Part shown: piece after piece, positions 18,672-31,677 of the stretch | How positions within the stretch are numbered: position 1 is the stretch's first letter | Layout of the letters: each line of letters starts with the position of its first letter | From: Photorhabdus noenieputensis | GTDB taxonomy: Bacteria > Pseudomonadota > Gammaproteobacteria > Enterobacterales > Enterobacteriaceae | Length of the DNA: 64,000 bases | Assembly (NCBI RefSeq): GCF_018448935.1 | Contig: NZ_RCWC01000017.1 | Span: 36,146-100,145, forward strand | Direction: 5' to 3' | Notes under the pieces: generated by a model | Database searches by the model: none | What the model was told of the DNA's origin: nothing | Seen by the model: only the letters and a program-made list of their open reading frames with translations | Program-made: the position numbers and the translations under genes

Positions 18672-19448
18672 TTAAGGTAAGAAAACCTGCCAATATTTAT
18701 CTGCCTTTTCTGGCATGCATTTGATATCAGCAGCAAAAACTTGAGAGAGCGTGTTTTCTTTCATGACCTCATCCGGTTTTCCATTCGCAATCAATGCTCC
18801 ATTAGCAAGCAACCAGATCCGATCAGCTTTATCATAACTATGATTTAGATCATGACCACTCATAACTACGGTTCCACCGAATGCACAAAATTTCTTTATC
18901 AACAGATCAAGTGCTGCTACCTGAGTGATATCAAGATTATTCGTAGGCTCATCCAAGAGCAATAATTTGCCTTCCGAATTGATTGCTGGCCAGACTTGCA
19001 AAAAAACCCCTGTTAATCGCACCCTTTGCCATTCACCACCAGATAGATTGCCTACAGGTGTCTCCAGCAGCTTTCCCAACTTAAAAAAGGAACAAAGTTC
19101 TGACAACACGCCGTCACAATTAACAAGATGCGCAGCTAAATGCAGTTGCAGATATTGAAAAACCGGCATTATTGGCACAGAAGAAATTTGTTGGCTAAGC
19201 CATGCTCTGTGCCGTGCTAATTGGCAGTGACTATATTGACTAAGACACTTTTGCTGCAAATTGATTACACCACTATAAGGTAAAATACCGGCCATACAGG
19301 CCAGTAATGTACTTTTTCCTGAACCATTCGGCCCAATGAGATGTACCTGCTCACCTTGTTGTACCAACGCTGTCAGCGGCATTAATCGGTTTCGTACTGA
19401 TACTTGGCTGAGAGCCATTAACTGATTGGTCACTTGCACATTATTCAC
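18672..19448 (-). CDS. btuD: Vitamin B12 ABC transporter ATP-binding protein
   Basis: 258 aa with Walker A GPNGSGKST, signature LSGGEWQRVRLTGVFLQVWP, Walker B LLLLDEPTNNLD and H-loop SGHDLNHS. The signature followed by WQRVRL is characteristic of BtuD. It powers cobalamin import through BtuC from the periplasmic BtuF; neither btuF nor btuB is in the window. It starts 4 bp after btuC. The btuE gene found between btuC and btuD in E. coli is absent here. Confidence 0.93.
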   Translation of the reverse strand: MNNVQVTNQLMALSQVSVRNRLMPLTALVQQGEQVHLIGPNGSGKSTLLACMAGILPYSGVINLQQKCLSQYSHCQLARHRAWLSQQISSVPIMPVFQYLQLHLAAHLVNCDGVLSELCSFFKLGKLLETPVGNLSGGEWQRVRLTGVFLQVWPAINSEGKLLLLDEPTNNLDITQVAALDLLIKKFCAFGGTVVMSGHDLNHSYDKADRIWLLANGALIANGKPDEVMKENTLSQVFAADIKCMPEKADKYWQVFLP

Positions 19449-19452
19449 CTTC

Positions 19453-20460
19453 TTAATTCCAGTCTCTGACTCTCAATAATAACCAAATGAATACTGGCGC
19501 ACCCAATGTTGCAGTCACAACGCCAATCGGCACTTCTGCATTATTTAAGCTAAGGCGGGAAAACAAATCAGCCAGCAATAATCCACAACCGCCGGATAGA
19601 ACACAGGCAGGCAATAGCATTTTATAATCTGTCAGACCGCATAGGCGCAAAATATGTGGAATAACCAAACCAATAAAACTGATTGTTCCAGCAAGTGCAA
19701 CACTTAACCCTACCAATAACCCAACAGCAAATACAAATAAATTACGCCAATAATAAAGCGAGATACCCAACTGTTGAGCCTGTGTTTCTCCCAGTGAAAG
19801 AAAATTAAGTACTTTTCCTTGCCTGCTCAACCAAATGATCAAAGGAAACAAAGCGACTACCAACCATTGCTGCCGCCAGTCTATTCCACTGAAACTTCCC
19901 ATCATCCAATACATTAGCTGACGCAAATCTAGGCTAGTACTAAAATAAACCATCCAGGTCATTAACGCTCCAGAAACGACACCAAAAGCAACCCCCACCA
20001 GCAACAAACGCGCATTATTCAGATAACGCTTTCTTGAAAAAGTCAGCAATATCATTGTGACAGTCAGCGCTCCGAGCACCGCGCTAATACTTAATAACCA
20101 GAATGGCGCAATACCATGAAACATCAACACCAGAAACACGACTACCACGCTAGCACCATTACTGACCCCCAATAGCCCAGGTTCCGCCAACGGATTTTCA
20201 AATAGTGCCTGCATTACGGTACCCGCCACAGTCAAGCTTGCACCCACAGCAACTACAGCTAATACACGCGGAAAACGCAACTGCCACACAAATAATTGAC
20301 CTGTTTCAGAAAACCATTCATCAGGCCAGATCCAATTTTCCCCGGCACAGAGTGAGAGAAAAAAAACCAATAGAAATAAACAAATGAGAATTGCCAGAAA
20401 GCGATAATCACGCCTTTTCTGACGAGTCACTAATTCAGTGATGGAATAAGTGGGCTGCAT
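19453..20460 (-). CDS. btuC: Vitamin B12 ABC transporter permease
   Basis: 335 aa FecCD-family permease with about ten hydrophobic helices. Family blocks are [43 protein letters not shown], the LGxxxAQQLG loop ([19 protein letters not shown]) and [14 protein letters not shown] near the coupling helix. It forms the BtuC2D2 cobalamin channel with BtuD. The ihfA terminator lies just upstream, so btuCD either has its own promoter or depends on read-through. Confidence 0.94.
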   Translation of the reverse strand: MQPTYSITELVTRQKRRDYRFLAILICLFLLVFFLSLCAGENWIWPDEWFSETGQLFVWQLRFPRVLAVVAVGASLTVAGTVMQALFENPLAEPGLLGVSNGASVVVVFLVLMFHGIAPFWLLSISAVLGALTVTMILLTFSRKRYLNNARLLLVGVAFGVVSGALMTWMVYFSTSLDLRQLMYWMMGSFSGIDWRQQWLVVALFPLIIWLSRQGKVLNFLSLGETQAQQLGISLYYWRNLFVFAVGLLVGLSVALAGTISFIGLVIPHILRLCGLTDYKMLLPACVLSGGCGLLLADLFSRLSLNNAEVPIGVVTATLGAPVFIWLLLRVRDWN

Positions 20461-20495
20461 GGTAAATCAAGCTCATGAGGGAGAATTCGTTTAAG

Positions 20496-20525
20496 AAAAA
20501 GGCCGCTATTGATGCGGCCTTTTTG
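20496..20525 (-). terminator. Rho-independent terminator after ihfA
   Basis: AAAAAGGCCGC / GCGGCCTTTTT (11-bp arms, 20496-20506 and 20515-20525) with a short loop, immediately after the ihfA stop. It is U-rich on both strands; the useful direction is minus. Confidence 0.9.
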
Positions 20526-20526
20526 A

Positions 20527-20823
20527 TTATTCTTTAGGCGTGGCTTTCTCAACCCTGCTTTTTAACTTCTGACCAGGACGGAATGTCACTACTCGGCGAG
20601 CTGTAATCGGAATGTCCTCACCAGTCTTAGGATTACGCCCCGGACGTTGGTTTTTATCCCGTAAATCAAAGTTGCCAAATCCAGACAATTTTACCTGCTC
20701 ACCATTCTCCAAAGAACGACGCACTTCTTCAAAGAATAATTCAACCAGATCTTTAGCATCACGTTTGCTAATTCCCAGTTTCTCAAACAGATTTTCTGAC
20801 ATTTCAGCTTTAGTAAGCGCCAT
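20527..20823 (-). CDS. ihfA: Integration host factor subunit alpha
   Basis: 98 aa DNA-bending HU/IHF-family protein: [73 protein letters not shown]. The [10 protein letters not shown] arm contains the proline that intercalates in DNA. It dimerises with IhfB and acts in recombination, replication and transcription. It follows pheT by 4 bp, as in E. coli where ihfA is the distal gene of the pheMST-ihfA operon. Confidence 0.97.
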   Translation of the reverse strand: MALTKAEMSENLFEKLGISKRDAKDLVELFFEEVRRSLENGEQVKLSGFGNFDLRDKNQRPGRNPKTGEDIPITARRVVTFRPGQKLKSRVEKATPKE

Positions 20824-20827
20824 AAGT

Positions 20828-23215
20828 TCAGTCCCTCAAGGATGCTTGGAATCGCTGTTTCAGCACTGCAACACATTTATTAATTGTCGCAGCAATCTCT
20901 TCTTCTTCCAGTGTACGCGCGGTATCCTGCAAGATAAAACTTATAGCAAGGCTCTTATGACCCTCTGCTACACCTTTACCACAATACACGTCAAACAAGT
21001 TTATGCCAACTATATGATTTACGCCAACTTTCTTGCACTCAGCCAGAACATCTTCTACAGCAACACTTTCAGGCACCACGATCGCAATATCACGACGGTT
21101 TGACGGGAAACGGGAAATCTCTTTCGCATGAGGAACCACGCGGCTTGCCAGCTTGCTCCAGAGTACTTCGAACACCACGGTGCGACCATTTAAGTCAAGT
21201 TTACGTTCCAATTCTGGGTGAACTACACCAATATATCCGATGTATTCATTTTCCAAATAAATCGCGGCGCTTTGACCTGGGTGCAACGCCGGATTTACAT
21301 CTGCCCTAAAAGAAATCTTAGATAATTTTCCGGTTAACTCCAGAACAGCTTCCAAATCACCTTTCATATCGAAGAAATCAATAGATTGTTTTTCCAGTGA
21401 CCAATGTTCTTCAAAACGATGACCGGTAATGACTCCCCCTAACATCAACTCCTGACGAATGCCCTGCTCCGCATTTTCATCAGGAACAAAACGCAAGCCA
21501 GCTTCAAACAAGCGTACACGGTTTTGCTGGCGGTTCTGGTTATATACCACCGTCGTTAGTAAACCCGTCAGTAGAGATAAACGCATTGCTGACATATCTA
21601 CTGAAATTGGGTTAGGTAGTATCAACGCTTGTTGCTGTGGATGTAACAGCGCCTGAATTTTGGGATCAACAAAGCTGTAAGTAATCGCTTCTTGATAACC
21701 TCTATCAACAAGCATCGTTTTAATACGTTGCAGGGAAAGATCCGCTTCATGATGTTTTTTCATGATAAGATCTGCACGCATCGGTACATCTGGAATATTG
21801 TTGTAACCGTAGATACGGGCAACTTCTTCCACCAGATCTGCTTCCAACTCCATATCAAAACGCCAGCTTGGCGCAACCGCTTGCCAGCAATTTTCCTGAA
21901 TAGTGACTTTGCAACCTAAACGGGTCAGGATGTCACCAACCTGTTCATCAGGTATATAGTGACCAATCAACCGATCCAGTTTTTCACGACGTAATGTGAT
22001 TGTCGCGGACTGTGGCAATTGAGATTCATCAGTAACATCAATAATCGGACCGGCTTTACCACCACAAACATCAATCAACAGTTGAGTCGCTCTCTCTATT
22101 GCTTTGTGTTGCAACTGAGGATCAACGCCACGTTCATAACGGTGAGAAGCATCAGTGTGTAAACCATAACGACGAGCACGGCCAGCAATCGCTAAAGGGG
22201 CAAAAAATGCGCACTCAAGTAAAATATTTTGCGTCTCTTCATTCACACCTGAATGTTCACCGCCAAAAATACCTGCCATTGCAACAGCTTGTTTTTCATC
22301 AGAAATAACTAGCGTATCAGTAGAAAGATTAGCTTCTGTGCCATCCAGCAGCAGCAATTTTTCATCCTGCTTCGCCATACGCACAGTGATTGAGCCATTC
22401 AGACGTTCCAAATCAAACGCATGCAATGGTTGGCCCAATTCAAGCAATACATAGTTAGTCACATCGACAATCGGGTCGATGGAACGGATACCACCACGAC
22501 GTAATTTTTCACGCATCCACTGTGGTGTTGCCGCTTTCACATTAATGTTTTTAATTACCCGTCCCAAGTAACGTGGGCAAGCTTCTGTTGCTTCAACACG
22601 AATAGGGAAAACAGCATCTGTTGTCGGTTTTACTGCTTCAATTTGTGGTTCAGTTAATGGCATTTTATTAGCAACCGCCACATCACGCGCAACCCCTATA
22701 ATACTTAGGCAATCAGCGCGATTAGGCGTAATACTAATTTCAATAACTTTATCATCCAGCTCCAGATATTCACGCAGATCAACACCTAAAGGAGCATCAA
22801 TTGGCAATTCAATAATACCGTCGTGATCCTCAGAAATACCCAGTTCAGAAAAAGAACATAGCATCCCTTCAGAAGGTTCACCGCGCAGTTTTGCCGCCTT
22901 GATTTTGAAATCACCCGGTAATACAGCACCTACGGTTGCTACTGCAACTTTCAACCCCAAGCGGCAATTTGGTGCACCACAGACAATGTCCAGTAGCCGT
23001 TCACCGCCTACATTCACTTTTGTTACCCGTAGCTTATCTGCATTTGGATGCTGGGCACATTGAACAACTTCACCGACAACCACACCATGAAATTGACCGG
23101 CAACAGCTTCAACGCCATCAACTTCCAGACCTATCATGGTAATTTGATCAGATAATGTTTCACTGCTAATGGCTGGATTTACCCATTCGCGTAACCAGAG
23201 TTCACTGAATTTCAT
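20828..23215 (-). CDS. pheT: Phenylalanine-tRNA ligase beta subunit
   Basis: 795 aa, the same length as E. coli PheT. Domain order: N-terminal tRNA-binding OB fold (about 40-150, with [13 protein letters not shown] and IVCGAPNC), B3/B4 editing module with FGGEHSGV, B5 helix-turn-helix, catalytic-like B6-B7 core (RIYGYNNIP), and a C-terminal FDX-ACB anticodon-binding domain ([14 protein letters not shown]). It pairs with PheS as an alpha2beta2 synthetase. It lies 15 bp after pheS. Confidence 0.97.
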   Translation of the reverse strand: MKFSELWLREWVNPAISSETLSDQITMIGLEVDGVEAVAGQFHGVVVGEVVQCAQHPNADKLRVTKVNVGGERLLDIVCGAPNCRLGLKVAVATVGAVLPGDFKIKAAKLRGEPSEGMLCSFSELGISEDHDGIIELPIDAPLGVDLREYLELDDKVIEISITPNRADCLSIIGVARDVAVANKMPLTEPQIEAVKPTTDAVFPIRVEATEACPRYLGRVIKNINVKAATPQWMREKLRRGGIRSIDPIVDVTNYVLLELGQPLHAFDLERLNGSITVRMAKQDEKLLLLDGTEANLSTDTLVISDEKQAVAMAGIFGGEHSGVNEETQNILLECAFFAPLAIAGRARRYGLHTDASHRYERGVDPQLQHKAIERATQLLIDVCGGKAGPIIDVTDESQLPQSATITLRREKLDRLIGHYIPDEQVGDILTRLGCKVTIQENCWQAVAPSWRFDMELEADLVEEVARIYGYNNIPDVPMRADLIMKKHHEADLSLQRIKTMLVDRGYQEAITYSFVDPKIQALLHPQQQALILPNPISVDMSAMRLSLLTGLLTTVVYNQNRQQNRVRLFEAGLRFVPDENAEQGIRQELMLGGVITGHRFEEHWSLEKQSIDFFDMKGDLEAVLELTGKLSKISFRADVNPALHPGQSAAIYLENEYIGYIGVVHPELERKLDLNGRTVVFEVLWSKLASRVVPHAKEISRFPSNRRDIAIVVPESVAVEDVLAECKKVGVNHIVGINLFDVYCGKGVAEGHKSLAISFILQDTARTLEEEEIAATINKCVAVLKQRFQASLRD

Positions 23216-23230
23216 GAGATATTCCCGCCT

Positions 23231-24352
<1,122 letters not shown>

Positions 24353-24374
24353 TTACGCGCATAGCCCCCTGAAT

Positions 24375-24419
24375 TCAGGTGCTAAAGTAAAAAAAGATGC
24401 GAAAAAAAGCTAAGGACAT
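24375..24419 (-). CDS. pheM: pheST leader peptide PheM
   Basis: A 14-codon frame, ATG 24419 to TGA 24375, encodes MSLAFFRIFFYFST. Five of 14 residues are Phe, and it ends in FFYFST exactly as I recall for E. coli PheM. It precedes the attenuator hairpin by about 50 nt and pheS by 160 nt. Ribosome stalling at Phe codons under low charged tRNA-Phe favours the antiterminator and so raises PheRS synthesis. The position after the rplT terminator also matches E. coli. Confidence 0.93.
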   Translation of the reverse strand: MSLAFFRIFFYFST

Positions 24420-24491
24420 AATGTTGGTTCTCTCGGAATAAAAATCTTTTTGACAGCGATATTTTCGTAAGCCGCATGTGACAACAAAGTA

Positions 24492-24515
24492 AAAGAGGGA
24501 GCGTGCTCCCTCTTT
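24492..24515 (-). terminator. Terminator between rplT and pheM
   Basis: Near-perfect palindrome aaagagggagc / gctccctcttt (24492-24515) with its descending arm ending in U-rich sequence, 11 bp after the rplT stop. Confidence 0.82.
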
Positions 24516-24526
24516 ACTACCCTAAC

Positions 24527-24892
<366 letters not shown>

Positions 24893-24924
24893 CTATCGTC
24901 TCTGAGTTCTAATCTAAAAATTGC

Positions 24925-25122
24925 TTATGCGTAAGGCAGGCAAGCAACAACCAGGCCCAGATCACCTTTGGAGACCATGCCCTTTGGACGTAAATGACGT
25001 TTACGCTTGGTTGATTTCTTAGTCAGAATGTGACGAAGGTTAGCGCGCTTACGCTTAAAACCACCACTTGCAGTTTTTTTAAAGCGTTTAGCGGCGCCGC
25101 GTACTGTTTTAATCTTTGGCAT
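24925..25122 (-). CDS. rpmI: 50S ribosomal protein L35
   Basis: 65 aa from ATG 25122 ([20 protein letters not shown]). A frame-extending ATG four codons upstream is not family-like. It is strongly basic with the L35 core [23 protein letters not shown]. It is coupled with rplT about 40 bp downstream; in E. coli the rpmI translation initiation region is the L20 feedback target. Confidence 0.97.
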   Translation of the reverse strand: MPKIKTVRGAAKRFKKTASGGFKRKRANLRHILTKKSTKRKRHLRPKGMVSKGDLGLVVACLPYA

Positions 25123-25219
25123 TTTAATTTCCACTTCGCATTGTGAATTACAACGAATTAGTCAGGCGAACAAGCCCCAACCATCTGAACCGACTGGAGC
25201 TTATTACTTGATTGCCTAA

Positions 25220-25762
<543 letters not shown>

Positions 25763-27691
25763 TTATTCCTCCAATTGATGAAGATTGCGACTGCGTATTT
25801 CTATAAGCAGTGTTTCGATGAACTCATTAACATCAATGCTACCCAAATCTTTACCACGGCGGGTACGAACAGAAACTTTTCCTGATTCGACCTCTTTTTC
25901 ACCACAGACAAGCATGTAGGGAACACGACGAAGAGTGTGTTCACGGATTTTAAAACCAATCTTCTCGTTTCTCAAGTCTGCTTTTGCACGAATGCCTGCA
26001 TCTTGAAGTTTTTTTACTAATTCCTGTACATAATCAGCCTGGCTATCGGTGATATTCATCACTACCACCTGCTGTGGAGCAATCCATGTCGGGAAGAAAC
26101 CCGCATACTCCTCTGTTAGGATGCCGATAAACCGTTCCAGTGAACCCAGAACCGCACGGTGAATCATTACAGGAACCTTACGTTCATTATTTTCACCTAC
26201 GTAGGACGCACTCAAACGACCTGGTAGTGAAAAGTCGAGCTGCACAGTACCACATTGCCACGCACGATCCAAACAATCATGCAAAGTAAATTCAATTTTC
26301 GGTCCGTAGAAGGCTCCTTCACCTGGCTGATATTCAAATTGAACACCATTTTCTTGTAGCGCCGCCGCCAGAGCTTCTTCCGCTTGATTCCATTGTTCCT
26401 CAGTACCAATGCGCTTTTCCGGGCGGGTTGACAGCTTAACCACGATTTTTTCAAAACCAAAAGTGCTGTAAACGTCATACACCATCTTAATGCAACTGCT
26501 AACTTCCCGGTGAATTTGCTCTTCCGTACAAAAGATATGAGCATCATCCTGAGTAAAACCACGAACACGCATTAAACCATGTAATGCCCCTGATGGTTCA
26601 TTACGGTGACAACTACCAAATTCAGCCATACGTAACGGCAAATCACGATAGGATTTTAAGCCTTGATTAAAAATCTGAATATGCCCTGGGCAGTTCATCG
26701 GTTTAACGCAATATTCTCGGTTCTCTGAAGAAGTGGTAAACATATGCTCACCGTAGTTTTCCCAGTGACCCGTTCTTTCCCACATAACACGGTCCATCAT
26801 AAACGGACCTTTAACTTCCTGATATTGATATTCTTTCAGTTTGGTCCGAACAAAAGTTTCCAGCTCACGGAAAATAGTCCAACCATCATTATGCCAGAAT
26901 GCCATACCAGGAGCTTCTTCCTGCATATGGTACAGATCTAATTGTTTTCCAATCTTACGATGGTCACGTTTAGCCGCTTCTTCCAAGCGTTGCAGATAAG
27001 TATTGAGCTGTTTCTTATCAGCCCACGCAGTACCGTATATCCGTTGCAACATTTTATTGTTGCTATCACCACGCCAATATGCCCCTGCGACTTTCTGCAA
27101 TTTAAAATGATGGCAGAAACGCATATTTGGCACATGTGGGCCACGGCACATGTCAATATATTCTTCATGATTATAGAGACCGGGACGATCATCGCGACTG
27201 ATGTTTTCATCCAAAATCTGTACTTTATAATCCTCGCCACGAGCAACGAAAGTATCACGAGCTTCTTGCCAGCTCACTTTTTTCTTGATGACGTCATAGT
27301 CTTTCTTGGCAAGTTCCAACATACGCTTTTCAAGCAGCGTAATATCTTCCTGCGTCAGGGCGCGGCCAATATCAACATCATAGTAAAAACCATTATCAAT
27401 AATCGGACCAATAGCCATTTTCGTATCTGGCCATAATTGTTTAATCGCATGGCCTAATAGATGAGCACATGAGTGGCGGATAATTTCCAGCCCCGCATCA
27501 TCTTTACTCGTGATGATGGCAAGATTTGCATCTGAATCGATTAATTCACAAGCATCCACTAGCTCACCATTTACGCGGCCAGCAATACATGCTTTCGCTA
27601 AACCTGGACCAATATCACAGGCAACATCCATTACAGAAACGGCATGGTCAAACTGGCGTTGGCTACCGTCAGGAAGAGTAACAACAGGCAT
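25763..27691 (-). CDS. thrS: Threonine-tRNA ligase
   Basis: 642 aa, E. coli length. TGS domain (1-60, [24 protein letters not shown]), N2 editing domain with zinc-type [16 protein letters not shown] (HxxxH) and the C-H region RGPHVPN, then a class II core: MNCPGH (zinc Cys), motif 2 [29 protein letters not shown], motif 3 [11 protein letters not shown], and an anticodon-binding domain (QVVVMNITD...[13 protein letters not shown]). It is the first gene of thrS-infC-rpmI-rplT. E. coli ThrS represses its own mRNA via a tRNA-like leader; I could not confirm that fold here. Confidence 0.97.
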   Translation of the reverse strand: MPVVTLPDGSQRQFDHAVSVMDVACDIGPGLAKACIAGRVNGELVDACELIDSDANLAIITSKDDAGLEIIRHSCAHLLGHAIKQLWPDTKMAIGPIIDNGFYYDVDIGRALTQEDITLLEKRMLELAKKDYDVIKKKVSWQEARDTFVARGEDYKVQILDENISRDDRPGLYNHEEYIDMCRGPHVPNMRFCHHFKLQKVAGAYWRGDSNNKMLQRIYGTAWADKKQLNTYLQRLEEAAKRDHRKIGKQLDLYHMQEEAPGMAFWHNDGWTIFRELETFVRTKLKEYQYQEVKGPFMMDRVMWERTGHWENYGEHMFTTSSENREYCVKPMNCPGHIQIFNQGLKSYRDLPLRMAEFGSCHRNEPSGALHGLMRVRGFTQDDAHIFCTEEQIHREVSSCIKMVYDVYSTFGFEKIVVKLSTRPEKRIGTEEQWNQAEEALAAALQENGVQFEYQPGEGAFYGPKIEFTLHDCLDRAWQCGTVQLDFSLPGRLSASYVGENNERKVPVMIHRAVLGSLERFIGILTEEYAGFFPTWIAPQQVVVMNITDSQADYVQELVKKLQDAGIRAKADLRNEKIGFKIREHTLRRVPYMLVCGEKEVESGKVSVRTRRGKDLGSIDVNEFIETLLIEIRSRNLHQLEE

Positions 27692-27959
27692 TTAAAATCC
27701 TTATCTACAGTGGTGACCCACACGAAAGGTCACTTGAAGGAGTTTGATATTCAACTAAAATAACGATTTAAATTATTATCTCGTCAATCCATTAAAGTTT
27801 GGTACTAAAATTGGCACCCAATGTAAAAAGTGACTACCTTCAATACCTAAACATCGCGAAAATATACCACCAACAACCATTCAGGTCACGGCGATGTTTA
27901 GCATCGGTACCATCATTTGCACTTATTTATGCAAATGCGCAAACTATAAAAAATAATTT

Positions 27960-28097
27960 TATACCCGTCATCTTTCAAGTTGCCCTTTGTTGGCTGCACT
28001 CGCTCACCCCGGTCACATAGTTGGTCACATAGTTATCTATGCTCCCGGCGATTCTCTCCCTTGCCGTCGCGACGCATCTTGAAATCCATAAGGTATA
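27960..28097 (-). repeat. ERIC element, copy 2 (138 bp, internal duplication)
   Basis: Reverse orientation, bounded by tatacccgtc and aaggtata. It differs from the 127-bp form by a 12-bp tandem duplication of ggtcacatagtt in the central region (about 28011-28034). Confidence 0.92.
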
Positions 28098-28926
28098 TAT
28101 TTTCTGGCCCTGAAAGAGAAGGTCGTCTTTAAGGATACTTCCTGCTTTTTTAGTCATGCCATCTTTCATCTACTATCTCAATAAATCTGTTAGATATTTG
28201 GCAACTATCATTCTTGGCAATCATTACAAATGTTTCTCTATTTTTGCCCCACTTATCCCAGTCGGCATGAACATGGGTTCGATAAACATTAATGAAAATA
28301 CTCAGGCAACGCTTTCTCTCTGGAATTGGATGTAAATGATTTATTATCAATTCTGTAGTGATAATTTCCCTAATAACGGCAAATGGTCACTCATGAAATG
28401 TAAATATTTGTTCTATTTCATTCTTATTTTTCGGATAAACACTTTTTATTGACAATTAATGCCATAACTTAGACTAAAATCATCAACAACTACCAACATC
28501 CACTCAATATCTTATTGAAAAATAAACAACTTAAACAAAACAAGGAACAAGTAAAATGCCGCATCAAATACAACTCATTAAACATTTACAAAAACATTCC
28601 GTATATTCAATTACTTTAAAATATAAGTTAAGGATAAAATTAATTTCAGCATATGTTATTCCATGATAATAAATCACTATAATTAATGTAAAAATTAATT
28701 ACCTTTAACCCCATAAGAAAATAATTTCCAATTAGAATTTACCATCGCATGATGTAAATTGAAATGAAGTCTTACACCTTTTAACTTGTAAACATCAGTG
28801 AACATACATATTAAAACCCCCTCCTCCACAATCAGTATTAAAGGAGGGATCATTTTATCTCCCAAAATCCACTACAGATTTAGGGCAAGCCTTTCACAGT
28901 TAAATTTAACAAAAACCGCTGTAAAT

Positions 28927-28942
28927 CCTCGCCAATGCGAGG
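28927..28942 (-). terminator. Possible terminator downstream of emtA
   Basis: CCTCGC / GCGAGG stem with a 4-nt loop 36 bp after the emtA stop. The trailing sequence on the minus strand is only moderately T-rich (atttacagcggttttt). Confidence 0.4.
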
Positions 28943-28977
28943 CTGTCACAAATGGAATCATCATTTTTATCAGCAAC

Positions 28978-29646
28978 TCAATCTGCCAATACTAACGAAC
29001 GATAAGCCTTCTTTACCTTCCATAAATAGCGTGGAGCCTGAGGTGCTGGATGATTATCCTGAACATACTGATAAAACTCATCCGGTGTCATGCGGTTTAT
29101 TTTATTAACGGCTAATTGACGATCTGCACTAAAAGTACGCAAAAGAGCACCCGCACCATTTACGTAGGCAACAATAGTGGCATAGTAGAGGGTCTCAGGG
29201 TTATCAATACCTGCCAGATGTTGCTCTTTCAGGATACTGATATAAGCAGTGCCAAGATCGATATTGGTTTTAGGATCTTTCAACTCACGAGTTGTCGGTT
29301 GACCAAAACGCCCCTTCTGTCGATATACATCCCGCCCTGCGGTCGATGCTTTAATTTGCATAAGACCAATTGCATTCGATTTACTGACTGCATCAGGGCG
29401 AAAACCGGATTCAACTTGAATAATAGCTCTGATAAGCGTTTCATCAACACCATACCGATTGGATGCCTGTTGAATAAATGTGTCAAAAGGCGTTGGCGGG
29501 AAAGAAGAAATTCTAGCTCCGTTGGCAATATTGCTAAGCATACGTTGCTGACCGGACTGTTTACCCACATTTGTTTGTTGAGCATTTCTCTCAGCACAAC
29601 CGACTAACAGCACGACCAGTGCCACAAAGCTCAGTCTTAATTTCAC
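28978..29646 (-). CDS. emtA: Membrane-bound endo-type lytic murein transglycosylase
   Basis: 222 aa lipoprotein (lipobox LLVGC, Cys17) with an SLT domain: RYGVDETLIRAIIQVESGFRPDAV with catalytic Glu79, SNAIGLMQIKASTAGRDVYR, ELKDPKTNIDLGTAYISIL, and VNGAGALLRTFSADRQLAVNKIN. The tail NHPAPQAPRYLWKVKKAY is the EmtA/MltE ending rather than MltC. It cleaves glycan strands endolytically to form 1,6-anhydro-MurNAc. It is about 20 aa longer than E. coli MltE because of a Gln/Ser-rich linker after the lipobox. It is divergent from yfeA. Confidence 0.88.
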   Translation of the reverse strand: MKLRLSFVALVVLLVGCAERNAQQTNVGKQSGQQRMLSNIANGARISSFPPTPFDTFIQQASNRYGVDETLIRAIIQVESGFRPDAVSKSNAIGLMQIKASTAGRDVYRQKGRFGQPTTRELKDPKTNIDLGTAYISILKEQHLAGIDNPETLYYATIVAYVNGAGALLRTFSADRQLAVNKINRMTPDEFYQYVQDNHPAPQAPRYLWKVKKAYRSLVLAD

Positions 29647-29798
29647 CCTATAATCCTCTGGATCAAATTTTACTAAAGCGCAGCATATACAATTTCGTTT
29701 ACAATCTAAAAATATTTTTACTTAACTTTTCACTGTATTCATGTTCATATCATATGGAATGGCTATCGCAACAATCGTTGTTTCCAAATTTTATAATC

Positions 29799-29833
29799 TT
29801 GACTTTACTTAAATGATATTGATAATCGTTATC
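29799..29833 (+). promoter_or_regulatory. yfeABCD promoter with Fur box
   Basis: TTGACT (29799-29804), a 16-nt spacer, then GATAAT (29821-29826) form a near-consensus sigma-70 promoter. GATATTGATAATCGTTATC (29815-29833) matches the 19-bp Fur consensus in 17 positions and covers the -10, so Fur-Fe(II) would block polymerase. The start codon is 31 bp downstream. Confidence 0.85.
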
Positions 29834-29863
29834 ATATACTTATAACAAGTAAGGTTTGAATTG

Positions 29864-30784
29864 ATGAAGAAAAAACTTTCTCTGCTGTTACTTTCTCCTC
29901 CTGTCTTAGGAATTATGTTGATTCTCTTATCCGTAATTCTATTTAGTCATCAGGTATCCGCCGCCAAACAATTTAAAGTTGTCACGACCTTTACCATCAT
30001 TCAAGATATCGCACAAAACGTAGCAGGTGACGCAGCGATTGTTGAATCAATTACTAAACCTGGTGCCGAAATCCATGATTACCAACCTACCCCCAAAGAT
30101 ATTATAAAATCTCAACATGCTGATTTGATCCTTTGGAATGGGCTAAATCTAGAACGCTGGTTTGAACGCTTCTTTGAAAACCTTAAAGATGTACCTGCTG
30201 TTGTTATTACTGACGGCATTGAACCACTACCTATCCGTGAAGGGCCTTACAACGGGAATCCTAATCCTCACGCCTGGATGTCACCCACAAATGCTTTGGT
30301 CTATATCGAGAATATCCGCCAAGCATTTGTAAAATACGATCCTGAAAATGCAGAAATCTATAATAGGAATGCCAAAGCCTATGCTGAGAAAATCGCGCAA
30401 CTGGATTCTCCATTGAGAGAACGTCTTTCCCGTATTCCACAGGATCAACGTTGGTTAGTCACCAGTGAAGGGGCTTTTAGCTATTTGGCTAAAGATTACC
30501 AATTCAAGGAAGTTTATCTATGGCCGATTAATGCGGAAGAACAAGGTTCACCACAGCAAGTTCGTCATGTCATTGATACTGTAAGAGCAAATAAAATCCC
30601 CGTGGTGTTTAGCGAAAGTACCATTTCAGATAAACCCGCTAAACAAGTCAGTAAAGAAACAGATGCCCGTTATGGTGGCGTTCTTTATGTAGATTCACTC
30701 TCAGGCAGTGACGGCCCAGTACCAACTTATATTGATTTACTGAATAAAACTGTAGATACAATCGCAAAAGGATTTAATCAATGA
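29864..30784 (+). CDS. yfeA: Manganese/iron ABC transporter substrate-binding protein (YfeA/SitA)
   Basis: 306 aa from ATG 29864 (a TTG one codon upstream is not preferred; AAGG lies 9 nt before the ATG). Signal peptide about 1-34. It is a cluster A-I zinc/manganese-type binding protein with metal ligands His71 ([10 protein letters not shown]), His136 ([10 protein letters not shown]), Glu202 ([14 protein letters not shown]) and Asp277 (VLYVDSLSG), spaced as in Yersinia YfeA. It captures Mn2+/Fe2+ in the periplasm and hands it to YfeCD. First gene of the Fur-boxed operon. Confidence 0.93.
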   Translation: MKKKLSLLLLSPPVLGIMLILLSVILFSHQVSAAKQFKVVTTFTIIQDIAQNVAGDAAIVESITKPGAEIHDYQPTPKDIIKSQHADLILWNGLNLERWFERFFENLKDVPAVVITDGIEPLPIREGPYNGNPNPHAWMSPTNALVYIENIRQAFVKYDPENAEIYNRNAKAYAEKIAQLDSPLRERLSRIPQDQRWLVTSEGAFSYLAKDYQFKEVYLWPINAEEQGSPQQVRHVIDTVRANKIPVVFSESTISDKPAKQVSKETDARYGGVLYVDSLSGSDGPVPTYIDLLNKTVDTIAKGFNQ

Positions 30785-31677
30785 ATAGCAATATGCTGTT
30801 TGAACGTCCTCATTTAGTCGTCGATGACGCCACTGTGACTTATAACAACGGTCACACAGCTATTTATGATGCAAGTTTTTCTATCACCGGTGGAACTATT
30901 TGTGCGTTGGTGGGCATTAACGGTAGTGGTAAATCCACATTGTTTAAGACCATCATGGGGCTGGTAAACCCATCTCAGGGAAAAGTAACTCTGAGTGATA
31001 TGCCAGTCAAAAATGCTTTGAAAAAAAATATCATTGCCTATGTCCCTCAAACAGAAGAAGTTGACTGGAACTTTCCAGTATTGGTTTCTGATGTCGTTAT
31101 GATGGGCCGCTATGGGAAAATGGGATTCCTGAGAATCCCAAGTAAAAAAGATCACCAAGCTGTTGATAAAGCACTTGAACGCGTCGGCTTAACAGCCCTA
31201 CGCAACCGGCAGATTGGCGAACTCTCAGGCGGACAGAAAAAACGAGTTTTTCTTGCAAGAGCTCTGGCTCAGGAAGGCAAAGTTCTATTACTGGATGAAC
31301 CTTTTACTGGTGTTGATGTAAAAACGGAAAATGCCATCATTGACCTGTTGTGTGATTTACGTGATGAGGGCCATCTGGTTCTCGTTTCCACACATAACCT
31401 TGGTAGCGTGCCTGAATTCTGCGATCATGTTATCTTGATCAACCGGACTGTTCTGGCAAGCGGCCCAACAGAAACAACATTCACCCAAAAAAATTTAGAG
31501 ATGACTTTTGGTGGAGTACTTCGTCATATTAATCTATCCGGCCCGGAATTACATGATGATGATGATCCACGCTCCTTGACTGTTATTACTGATGATGAAC
31601 GCGCTGCCGTATTTTATGGTCACGATCATCATGTTCCGCCAAGGCAGAGTCAGCATAAGGAGAAACGTCAATCATGA
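30781..31677 (+). CDS. yfeB: Manganese/iron ABC transporter ATP-binding protein (YfeB/SitB)
   Basis: 298 aa with Walker [11 protein letters not shown]-loop [14 protein letters not shown] (the typical VDW after the Q of metal importers), signature [15 protein letters not shown], Walker [13 protein letters not shown] and H-loop STHNL. The C-terminal tail contains a His/Asp-rich stretch ([19 protein letters not shown]) that may touch metal. The start overlaps yfeA by 4 bp and its stop overlaps yfeC by 4 bp. Confidence 0.94.
   Translation: MNSNMLFERPHLVVDDATVTYNNGHTAIYDASFSITGGTICALVGINGSGKSTLFKTIMGLVNPSQGKVTLSDMPVKNALKKNIIAYVPQTEEVDWNFPVLVSDVVMMGRYGKMGFLRIPSKKDHQAVDKALERVGLTALRNRQIGELSGGQKKRVFLARALAQEGKVLLLDEPFTGVDVKTENAIIDLLCDLRDEGHLVLVSTHNLGSVPEFCDHVILINRTVLASGPTETTFTQKNLEMTFGGVLRHINLSGPELHDDDDPRSLTVITDDERAAVFYGHDHHVPPRQSQHKEKRQS

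Larger units (their letters stand above)
27692..28977. other. Long intergenic region upstream of thrS
   Basis: About 1.29 kb without a confident gene. It holds the thrS leader and promoter (first ~150 bp) and an ERIC copy at 27960-28097. A 36-codon frame at 28556-28666 (MPHQIQLIKHLQKHSVYSI...) has an AGGAACAAGTAAA ribosome site and could be real, but nothing identifies it. A 66-codon minus frame at 28150-28350 has no Shine-Dalgarno. A cctcct/aggagg inverted repeat lies near 28811-28845. Confidence 0.5.

Noticed and set aside
28150..28350. 66-codon minus frame upstream of thrS
   Set aside because: No Shine-Dalgarno, and no protein-like pattern.
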